NCBI GenBank assembly: GCA_024690425.1
Contig: JAILCT010000114.1
Coordinates: 1 to 38,281 of the forward strand
Source of the DNA: Lachnospiraceae bacterium
GTDB lineage: Bacteria; Bacillota_A; Clostridia; Lachnospirales; Lachnospiraceae
Length of the DNA: 38,281 bases
Direction: 5' to 3'
This document shows, in pieces, positions 31,901-38,281 of the stretch. Position 1 is the first letter of the stretch. Every line of letters starts with the position of its first letter. The translations under genes were made by a program, and so were the position numbers. The notes beneath the pieces are model-generated. The model was not told where the DNA came from. It saw nothing but the letters and a program-made list of their open reading frames with translations, and did no database searches.

Positions 31901-32872
31901 ATGGATTTAAGGTTTGCCCTTATTTTGATCACCGTAATCGGGCTGATCGCTTTTATCATATACAGAAGGAGCATTCTGCCGGCCAGGCGGCTTAACGAGG
32001 CAGTCAGGCATATGGCGGAAGGTGATTTTGAGCATACGGTACCTCAGTCGGGACGGGGCAGGTTCAGGAAAACGATAAGCCTTCTTGAGGGTGTATGCGG
32101 TAATATCAGGGCTGTTATCGCCGAGAAGGAAGAAAGCGAGAAAGAAACAAGAGAGGTCATCAGCAATATATCACATGACTTAAGAACGCCCATAACATCC
32201 ATCAAGGGATACGTTGAAGGCATAATGGATGGCGTTGCCGATACTCCCGAGAAGATGGAGAGGTATATAAAGACCATATACAACAAGGCAAATGATATGG
32301 ATCACCTTATCAACGAGCTTACCCTGTACTCACGTCTTGATACAAACAGCATTCCCTATAATTATCATATGCTAAACGTATGTGAGTATTTTAATGATGC
32401 CGCCCTTGATACCGGGCTTGAACTCGAATCCAAGGGGATCAGGCTGGAATACAGCAACACGGTCTCAGAGGATGTTGTGATAGTAGCGGATCCCGAGCAG
32501 TTAAGACGAGTGATAAACAACATCATCTCCAATTCGATCAAATACATGGAAACGGAAGAAGGTGTGATATCCATCTCCATTACGGATATGGAGGATTCGA
32601 TAAAGGTTGAGATCTCGGATAACGGCAAGGGTATTGCATTAAAGGATCTCCCCAATGTTTTCGACAGGTTTTACAGAAGCGATGTATCTCGTAATTCCTC
32701 TAAAATGGGAAGCGGCATAGGGCTGTCGATAGTCAGGAAGATTATAGAAGATCACGGAGGATATGTCTGGGCTACAAGTGTTGAAGGAAAGGGAGCGACA
32801 ATCAACTTTACATTACATAAATATGAAGACCGCAGTATGGCACAGACGCAGATGACGGGAGGAAACAGATGA
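31901..32872 (+). CDS. Sensor histidine kinase
   Basis: A 323-residue kinase. A single membrane segment (FALILITVIGLIAFIIYR) follows a two- or three-residue N-terminus, so there is essentially no outside domain. Then come a HAMP-like linker (SILPARRLNEAVRHMAEGDFEHTV), HisKA with NISHDLRTPITSIKGY, and HATPase motifs (INNIISNSIKYM, DNGKGIALKDL, GSGIGLSIVRKI). The very short N-terminus suggests sensing within the membrane or by a partner protein; the operon also contains an ion channel. Earlier in-frame TTG (31850) and ATG (31865) codons overlap or precede the likely transcription start. It overlaps the regulator by four bases. Confidence 0.9.
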   Translation: MDLRFALILITVIGLIAFIIYRRSILPARRLNEAVRHMAEGDFEHTVPQSGRGRFRKTISLLEGVCGNIRAVIAEKEESEKETREVISNISHDLRTPITSIKGYVEGIMDGVADTPEKMERYIKTIYNKANDMDHLINELTLYSRLDTNSIPYNYHMLNVCEYFNDAALDTGLELESKGIRLEYSNTVSEDVVIVADPEQLRRVINNIISNSIKYMETEEGVISISITDMEDSIKVEISDNGKGIALKDLPNVFDRFYRSDVSRNSSKMGSGIGLSIVRKIIEDHGGYVWATSVEGKGATINFTLHKYEDRSMAQTQMTGGNR

Positions 32873-33558
32873 GCAGGATTCTGATAATCGAAGATGAGGA
32901 AGCGATAGCCGAACTTGAGAAGGATTATCTTGAGATGTCGGGCTTTGAGACGGTAATAGAAACGAGCGGTGATAAGGGACTTGAGCTTGCACTTAATGAA
33001 GACTATGCACTTGTCATTCTTGACCTGATGCTTCCGGGACTTGACGGATTTGCCGTATGCAGAGCCATAAGAGAGAAAAAGAACACCCCAATAATCATGG
33101 TATCTGCCAAAAAGGATGATATTGACAAGATAAGGGGCCTGGGCCTTGGAGCTGATGACTATATGACCAAGCCGTTCTCACCCTCCGAGCTTGTTGCGAG
33201 GGTGAATGCACATCTTGCCAGATATGAGAGGCTTGTCGGCTCAAGCGGGAATGTAAATGAAACGGTTGAGATAAGAGGCCTTAAGATTGATAAAACAGCC
33301 AGGCGTGTATATGTGGACGGAGAGGAAAAGACATTTACGACCAAGGAATTTGACCTGCTCACATTTCTTGCCCAGAATCCCAACCATGTATATACTAAAG
33401 AGGAACTGTTCAGAAACATATGGGATATGGAATCTGTCGGTGGTATAGCAACGGTCACGGTCCATATTAAGAAAATAAGAGAGAAGATAGAGAAGGATAC
33501 CGGTAATCCCCAATATATTGAAACAATATGGGGCGTGGGATACCGGTTCAAAATATGA
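32869..33558 (+). CDS. OmpR/PhoB-family response regulator
   Basis: A 229-residue regulator. The receiver domain has the acidic pair in IIEDEEA, the phospho-acceptor D52 (ILDLMLPGLDG), and the lysine in TKPF. The C-terminal winged-helix DNA-binding domain reads FTTKEFDLLTFLAQNPNHVYTKEELFRNIW...VTVHIKKIREKIE...YIETIWGVGYRF, which is standard for OmpR/PhoB. It starts within the kinase stop (ATGA), so it is the cognate partner. The next gene is a K+ channel-like protein 18 bases on. Confidence 0.96.
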   Translation: MSRILIIEDEEAIAELEKDYLEMSGFETVIETSGDKGLELALNEDYALVILDLMLPGLDGFAVCRAIREKKNTPIIMVSAKKDDIDKIRGLGLGADDYMTKPFSPSELVARVNAHLARYERLVGSSGNVNETVEIRGLKIDKTARRVYVDGEEKTFTTKEFDLLTFLAQNPNHVYTKEELFRNIWDMESVGGIATVTVHIKKIREKIEKDTGNPQYIETIWGVGYRFKI

Positions 33559-33576
33559 TGTCCGGGGATGGCTTGC

Positions 33577-34581
33577 ATGGGTAAAAAAAAGGCAATCTCG
33601 AACAGATCCGGGAAGGATGTAAGGGATAGAATTTTCAACATAATAGAGATAGGAAACAAGAATGATCTGCCTTCTTCCTTTTTTGACGGTTTTATCGTTA
33701 CTGTGATACTGCTTAACCTGACCGTTACACTGATGCAGACCTTTGAGCAGCTGGGTCCGTATATGCCTGTACTTAACGTGATCGAGCTTGTAACGATAAT
33801 CATATTTACCGTTGAGTATATACTGAGAGTGTGGACTGCGGACTATCTGTATCCTAAGGAGGAGAACAAACTCAGGGCAAGACTTAAGTTTGTTGTGTCG
33901 GCTTACGGACTTATCGATCTGTTTACGATAATTCCCTATTTTCTTCCCTTCATATTTCCTGCGGGAGCGGTCGCATTCAGGATATTCAGGGTGATAAGGA
34001 TATTCAGGCTTTTCAAGATAAATGCCCAGTATGATGCCTTCAATGTCATTGCAAGTGTTATAAAGGAGAAGAAGAATCAGCTTATCTCATCCATGTGCAT
34101 GATCCTCATTCTTATGATCGCTTCATCACTGTGCATGTACTCGCTTGAACATGAGGCACAGCCGGACAGCTACAGGAATGCATTTTCAGGTATATGGTGG
34201 TCGGTATCTACACTTCTTACGGTAGGCTATGGTGATATCTATCCGGTCACTGTTGCCGGCAGGGTAATGGCAATAATCATTTCTTTTCTGGGAGTGGGAA
34301 TGGTTGCGATCCCGACCGGTATCATATCGGCGGGTTTTGTTGAACAGTATACCGAGCTTAAGGTAATGGGAGAACCCTTAAGCGGTACAGGCGTTAAATA
34401 TATAACATCAAGGATAAACAGAGAGAGCGGATTGGCGGGAAAGAAGATAAGCGAGATAAGCCTGATGCCTGATATGGTTCCCCTGATGGTGATGCGGGGT
34501 GAACAGAAGCTTATCGCACAGGATGACTTAAGCATTGAAGAAAACGACATACTGGTGATAGGTGTCAATATGCTCAATTAG
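33577..34581 (+). CDS. Voltage-gated potassium channel-like protein with TrkA-C domain
   Basis: A 334-residue membrane protein with six hydrophobic segments plus a re-entrant pore loop. The fourth segment is a clear voltage-sensor S4: R135, R138, R141, R144 and K147, one every third residue (FRIFRVIRIFRLFK). The selectivity filter is TVGYGD (215-220). The C-terminal 70 residues look like a TrkA-C (RCK-C) regulatory domain (GKKISEISLMPDMVPLMVMRGEQKLIAQDDLSIEENDILVIG). The ATG at 33577 is preferred to that at 33568, which lies directly on the GGGG of the ribosome site. Genes of this type move K+ in response to voltage or ligand. It is in one operon with a kinase and regulator. Confidence 0.9.
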   Translation: MGKKKAISNRSGKDVRDRIFNIIEIGNKNDLPSSFFDGFIVTVILLNLTVTLMQTFEQLGPYMPVLNVIELVTIIIFTVEYILRVWTADYLYPKEENKLRARLKFVVSAYGLIDLFTIIPYFLPFIFPAGAVAFRIFRVIRIFRLFKINAQYDAFNVIASVIKEKKNQLISSMCMILILMIASSLCMYSLEHEAQPDSYRNAFSGIWWSVSTLLTVGYGDIYPVTVAGRVMAIIISFLGVGMVAIPTGIISAGFVEQYTELKVMGEPLSGTGVKYITSRINRESGLAGKKISEISLMPDMVPLMVMRGEQKLIAQDDLSIEENDILVIGVNMLN

Positions 34582-34780
34582 GACTGTTTTTCTCTTTTGA
34601 CTTTTCGTATTTGTCTATTACCTCACAGATCTTTTCTATGGTGAGTGACTGCGATCCGAGATAATCCTTTATCCTTTCCGGAGTATAACCGCTGTTATAC
34701 AGGTGTCTTATAGAATCACCGTATGCGGCATCAAAGGCAAAATCAGACAGGGCATTTTTGAAAAATGAGTTGTCATCCAT
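34574..34780 (-). CDS. Small protein of unknown function (68 residues)
   Basis: A 68-residue protein (MDDNSFFKNALSDFAFDAAYGDSIRHLYNSGYT...). The core AYGDSIRHLYNSGYTPERIKDYL resembles a small helical motif that I recall in short Lachnospiraceae proteins (A-x-G-x-x-I-R-H-L-x-x-x-G-Y-T), but no function is known. A GAAAGGAC site lies about eight bases before the ATG and a consensus promoter lies further upstream, so it is very probably expressed. Its last eight bases overlap the end of the channel gene on the other strand; the two genes converge with no visible terminator between them. Confidence 0.8.
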   Translation of the reverse strand: MDDNSFFKNALSDFAFDAAYGDSIRHLYNSGYTPERIKDYLGSQSLTIEKICEVIDKYEKSKEKNSPN

Positions 34781-34820
34781 ATGATAATGTCCTTTCGATA
34801 TATGACAGGAGTACAGTTAA

Positions 34821-34849
34821 ATTATAAGCAGTTGACAGTATTGTTTCAA
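34821..34849 (-). promoter_or_regulatory. Sigma-A promoter of the small minus-strand gene
   Basis: On the minus strand, TTGAAA (34849-34844), a 17-base spacer and a perfect TATAAT (34826-34821). The leader would be about 34 bases. This is one of the best promoters in the window. Confidence 0.78.
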
Positions 34850-34865
34850 GTAAGAGGCCCCAAGG

Positions 34866-36674
34866 GTGGAGAAGGTTAAAAAACTTGTCAGATATCTGAC
34901 CCGTGAAGAACTGAATATGCAGCACAGGCTTATCAACATCATCCTGTCGATAGGTGTGCTGGCTCTTATTGTATGTACTGTTTTTGACTTTATAGTAGGT
35001 ACGGGAACAAGGACCTTCTGGATAATGGGCCTTCTGGTAACCTCGTTTTTGCTGTCTCTGGGTGTTGCCAATATTCTTAACAGACCCAACATATCCGGAA
35101 TACTCCTTGCCGTTACAGCCAACTATATCCTTATGCCCATGCTGTACTTTGCTGAGGGAGGCAAGGAATCGGCAATGCCTGTGTGGCTTCTGCTTGCTTC
35201 GCTTTTTACCTTCCTCATAGTTGAAGGATGGCCATGCTATGTGATATATGTATGCAATGTTATCATGACGGGCTTTCTTCTGTATATGGATTATATGCAT
35301 CCGGAAATGGTACAGAGGATGGCAAGCAGGCGGGCGGAATACGAGGATTATTTTTACGGTATAGCTTTTGTTGCCCTTACTTTTGGCGTGATCTTTAAAT
35401 TCCAGGGTAATCTGTATGAGAACAAGAGGAAGGAGCTTGAGAATAAAGAGCAGGAACTCATAAAGATGAACCTTGACCTTGAAAAGGCCAATGAGGCCAA
35501 GAGTGTTTTTCTGGCAAGGATGTCTCATGAGATACGTACACCCATAAACGGTGTGATAGGAATGAATGAGATGATCTTAAGGGAGAGTTCGGAGAGAAAC
35601 ATTCTGAACTATGCATCCAGCATTGAGATAGCATCGAACACCCTCCTGTCCCTGGTAAATGATATTCTGGACTTTTCCAAGATAGAGTCTGGACTTATGA
35701 AGATCATCCCGGATGAATATGATGTATTTTCTCTTCTGAAGGCCTGCTACACCCTGCTCGATATGAGGGCCAAGGGCAAGGGACTTAAGCTGAAACTTGA
35801 GCATAACGAGAAGCTTCCCGAAAAGCTTAACGGTGACGAGGTAAGGATAAGACAGGTGATCACAAACCTTCTTACCAATGCCGTAAAATATACAGACAAC
35901 GGAATAATAACCCTGGAAGTTGATTTTGTGAAAAAGGGAGAAACAAGGATAGACCTTATCATACGTGTTTCCGATACCGGACGGGGCATTCCCGAGGAAG
36001 ATATTGAAGGCATATTTGAGTCTTTCAGAAGGGCCGACGAGAGACAGAACCGGAATATCGAGGGAACCGGACTGGGACTTGCGATAACCAAACAGCTTGT
36101 TGATCTTATGGAAGGATCCATAAGTGTTAAATCCCAGCCGGGAAGAGGCTCCGAGTTTACCGTGGTGATCCCTCAGACACTTGTTTCGGCAAAACCGATG
36201 GGTAATTTCTGGGAGAAATTCTCTGACACAACAGGTACGGGTGAGAATTACAGGGAGAGCTTTGAGGCCAGTGAAGCAAGGATACTGGTAGTTGACGATG
36301 TTCCGGTTAATCTGCAGATAATAAAGCTCTTACTTAAGAAGACACAGGTAGATGTGGATATGGCAATGAGCGGTGAGGAATGCCTTGAGAAATACAGGGA
36401 TAATCATTACGATCTTATCTTCCTTGACCACATGATGCCGCAGATGGATGGTATAGAAACATTTATTGAACTGCAGAAAACCGAAAGATATAAGACGGAA
36501 AAAACACCGATAGTGATCCTTACGGCCAATGCGATACAGGGTGCTGACAAGGAATACCGGGCTGTCGGTTTTTCAGACTATATGACCAAGCCTGTACAGG
36601 CACAGGAGCTGGAAAAAATACTTATAAAATATCTGCCGGAAGAAAAGGTGGTATTAAAGGAGGAAACCAGATGA
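34866..36674 (+). CDS. Membrane-bound hybrid histidine kinase (6TM-HisKA-HATPase-REC)
   Basis: A 602-residue sensor. Six hydrophobic segments lie in residues about 18-180, followed by a coiled-coil stretch (KRKELENKEQELIKMNLDLEKANEAK). HisKA has acceptor H221 (ARMSHEIRTPINGVIGM). The HATPase boxes are ITNLLTNAVKYT, DTGRGIPEED and GTGLGLAIT. The receiver domain has acceptor D521 (IFLDHMMPQMDG) and the lysine in TKPVQ. No HPt. The start is GTG at 34866, with GAGG about ten bases before it; an ATG at 34917 is an alternative. It lies in an operon with a zinc-ribbon protein, overlapping it by four bases. Confidence 0.9.
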   Translation: MEKVKKLVRYLTREELNMQHRLINIILSIGVLALIVCTVFDFIVGTGTRTFWIMGLLVTSFLLSLGVANILNRPNISGILLAVTANYILMPMLYFAEGGKESAMPVWLLLASLFTFLIVEGWPCYVIYVCNVIMTGFLLYMDYMHPEMVQRMASRRAEYEDYFYGIAFVALTFGVIFKFQGNLYENKRKELENKEQELIKMNLDLEKANEAKSVFLARMSHEIRTPINGVIGMNEMILRESSERNILNYASSIEIASNTLLSLVNDILDFSKIESGLMKIIPDEYDVFSLLKACYTLLDMRAKGKGLKLKLEHNEKLPEKLNGDEVRIRQVITNLLTNAVKYTDNGIITLEVDFVKKGETRIDLIIRVSDTGRGIPEEDIEGIFESFRRADERQNRNIEGTGLGLAITKQLVDLMEGSISVKSQPGRGSEFTVVIPQTLVSAKPMGNFWEKFSDTTGTGENYRESFEASEARILVVDDVPVNLQIIKLLLKKTQVDVDMAMSGEECLEKYRDNHYDLIFLDHMMPQMDGIETFIELQKTERYKTEKTPIVILTANAIQGADKEYRAVGFSDYMTKPVQAQELEKILIKYLPEEKVVLKEETR

Positions 36675-38149
36675 TAGTATGCCCAAGTTGCGGAGCCAAT
36701 CTGAAGTTTGATCCGAAAAGCCAGAAGATGCTGTGTGATTTCTGCGGATCGAGCTTTGACCCTAAAGAATTTGACGTAAAGGAGGATGCACAGGAGCAGG
36801 TGATCCAGGAAGAGAACACGGAAGCCCCCGAGTTTGAGACCTATGATGTCACCATATATACATGTCCTCAGTGCGGAGGCGAGCTGATGAGTGTCGACCA
36901 GAACACGGCAGCAGCATTCTGTTCTTTCTGCGGTGCATCGACAATATTGAATGCGAGACTGGCCAAGGGCAAGAAACCGGAATATATCATTCCCTTTTCC
37001 AAAACAAAGGAAGATTGTAAGAATGCCTATCTCAATGTTGTAAAGAAAGCCCTCTTTCTGCCGAAGGAATACAGGAGTGTCGACTGCATTGACAGCTTCC
37101 GCGGGATCTATATGCCGTACTGGTCATATAATGTTACGCAGAAGGGAATGTGCAGGCTTAAAGGAGAGACATCTCACAGATCAGGAGATTATATAATAAC
37201 GGATCATTATGAGCTTACCGGCAACATAGATGCATCATATAACGGACTTTCATATGATGCATCGTCTGCCTTTGAAGATTCCATTTCCGAGGCACTGGCG
37301 CCTTATGATATAAAGAAGCAGGTCCCCTTCGAACCGTCATACATGAGCGGTTACTATGCGGACCTTGCCGATGTTGACGACAGAGTATATAAGTGGCAGG
37401 CTGAGAACTTTGCATATACATCCTCGCTTGACAGGATAAAGAATGATACCAAGGCATTCAAAAAATATACAATTACCACAACGGGAACGGTTTCATCTTC
37501 CCAGATGGCAAATGCACCCGTTCCGACCAGAGCGGGCAAGGGGCATTCGGCCATGTTCCCGGTATGGTTCATGTCCTACAGGAACGGTGACCGTGTTGCC
37601 TATGCAGCCGTGAACGGCCAGACAGGCAAGGTTGTTGCGGACCTGCCGATAGATACGAAGAAATATCTTTTATCTTCGGCCATAGTTGCGATCCTGATAT
37701 TTGCAATACTTAACATCTTCCTGGTGCTTACGCCCACGGTTGCACTAACAGCGGCAAGTATACTTACGATTGCGGTATTTTTGATAAATGCAAGCCAGCG
37801 AAGTGCGATAAGGAAGGCAGAGACCGGAGAAGGGGATAAGGGAAAGGAATCGCTTAAGAAAGAAAAGAAAAACGAAAAAGGGAAGAAGACCAAAACCGAG
37901 ACAGTAAAAGAGGCGGAGACGACGGGTCTTGAGAAGCTGACGATCGCACTTGGTATAGCTGCGGTTGCCATATCCGCATTTATGCTTTTCCTTGCCAAGC
38001 CTGTCAGCGACATACCTTATTATGTTATGTGTATAGTGGAGGCTGTTTTCTTCGGATTAAGCTTCAGGCATACTCTTAAGAATTATAATGTGATGGCAAC
38101 AAGAAGACTTCCCCAGTTTGACAGGAAGGGAGGTGATGACCGTGCGTAA
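36671..38149 (+). CDS. Zinc-ribbon membrane protein of unknown function
   Basis: A 492-residue protein. Two TFIIB-type zinc ribbons lie at the N-terminus: C4/C7...C22/C25 (VCPSCGANL...LCDFCGS) and C65/C68...C84/C87 (YTCPQCGGE...FCSFCGA). A soluble central region (residues 95-330) follows, with conserved-looking W/Y-rich segments (FRGIYMPYWSYNV and HSAMFPVWFMSYRNGDRVAYAAVNGQTGKVVADLP). Then come two membrane segments (about 338-376), a Lys/Glu-rich loop, and two more (about 423-460). I recall similar proteins with the zinc ribbon annotated only as 'TFIIB-type zinc ribbon-containing'. The next gene starts inside its end. Confidence 0.85.
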   Translation: MIVCPSCGANLKFDPKSQKMLCDFCGSSFDPKEFDVKEDAQEQVIQEENTEAPEFETYDVTIYTCPQCGGELMSVDQNTAAAFCSFCGASTILNARLAKGKKPEYIIPFSKTKEDCKNAYLNVVKKALFLPKEYRSVDCIDSFRGIYMPYWSYNVTQKGMCRLKGETSHRSGDYIITDHYELTGNIDASYNGLSYDASSAFEDSISEALAPYDIKKQVPFEPSYMSGYYADLADVDDRVYKWQAENFAYTSSLDRIKNDTKAFKKYTITTTGTVSSSQMANAPVPTRAGKGHSAMFPVWFMSYRNGDRVAYAAVNGQTGKVVADLPIDTKKYLLSSAIVAILIFAILNIFLVLTPTVALTAASILTIAVFLINASQRSAIRKAETGEGDKGKESLKKEKKNEKGKKTKTETVKEAETTGLEKLTIALGIAAVAISAFMLFLAKPVSDIPYYVMCIVEAVFFGLSFRHTLKNYNVMATRRLPQFDRKGGDDRA

Positions 38150-38281
38150 GATGGGTAATGACATGATAAAGAGGATAATGATGTGCCTGGCTGCTGCGGC
38201 CTTTATGATCCTGCAGCCCTGTGCGGTTTATACTTATGCATCAGGTTCGTCATATTCCGTGGAAACCAATGAAGAAGGTTA
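38142..38281 (+). CDS. Secreted protein, N-terminal fragment (probably TPM domain)
   Basis: The frame starts at GTG 38142, eight bases after a strong GGAGG within the end of the zinc-ribbon gene. It runs open to the window edge (46 codons). The sequence (MRKMGNDMIKRIMMCLAAAAF...VYTYASGSSYSVETNEEGY) has a charged start, a hydrophobic core and a plausible A-x-A-type signal-peptidase site. In relatives that I recall, a TPM-domain protein follows the zinc-ribbon gene, and the last residues fit the beginning of such a protein. The fragment is too short to confirm. Confidence 0.6.
   Translation, partial: MRKMGNDMIKRIMMCLAAAAFMILQPCAVYTYASGSSYSVETNEEG

Noticed and set aside
34832..34837. TTGACA on the plus strand as -35 for the second hybrid kinase
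   Set aside because: No -10-like hexamer lies 15-19 bases downstream (the region is GGCCCC-like); it falls inside the spacer of the minus-strand promoter.

Overview
The window looks like chromosomal DNA of an anaerobic, motile, Gram-positive Clostridia member, most likely family Lachnospiraceae (Butyrivibrio/Roseburia-like). Signs are moderate GC with heavy ATA and AGA/AGG codon use, AGGAGG-type ribosome sites, a flavodiiron protein and a reverse-type rubrerythrin (oxygen defence of strict anaerobes), a Tad pilus locus without an outer-membrane secretin, and several protein families that I associate with Lachnospiraceae (DUF6240-, DUF5702- and DUF6382-like). These assignments come from reading the translations; no database search was run.

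Layout. 1-3273: tail of a serine hydrolase, a GNAT acetyltransferase, and an FprA flavodiiron protein overlapping a histidine phosphatase. 3333-5786: a decayed adenine phosphoribosyltransferase (N-terminus lost, in-frame TAG) that keeps its ribosome site, then a large membrane hybrid histidine kinase. 5785-5954: a complete minus-strand tRNA-Lys(CTT) unit with promoter and terminator. 5991-13247: tatD-rsmA, then a strong promoter driving a 1196-residue TPR/acidic/AAA-like protein of unknown function and the branching enzyme glgB. 13266-13367: a perfect 35-bp inverted repeat, probably a mobile REP/MITE-type palindrome that may also end glgB transcription.

13383-19741: a flagellar operon with a candidate sigma-28 promoter and a structured leader. 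It encodes a 1024-residue DUF6240-like protein, flagellin, a FliS-like chaperone and a degenerate-GGDEF/REC/HD-GYP regulator, and ends in a clear terminator. 19792-28590: a ten-gene Tad-type pilus operon (CpaE-like, CpaF, TadB, TadC, Flp pilin, DUF5702-like, TadE with a Cys-rich tail, prepilin peptidase, second TadE-like, DUF6382-like), mostly overlapping or nearly touching genes.

28629-30056: a flavodoxin-SCP2 fusion and a HIT protein. They converge through a shared bidirectional terminator with a minus-strand rubrerythrin-murG pair. 31901-34581: histidine kinase, OmpR-type regulator and voltage-gated K+ channel-like protein in one operon. 34574-34849: a small minus-strand gene with a consensus promoter. 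34866-38281: a second hybrid kinase, a membrane zinc-ribbon protein and the start of a secreted protein (probably TPM-type) running off the window.

The main themes are surface appendages (flagellum, Tad pilus), signalling (five two-component or c-di-GMP proteins) and oxygen tolerance. The least understood genes are the 1196-residue protein before glgB, the 1024-residue protein before flagellin, and the Cys-rich TadE.
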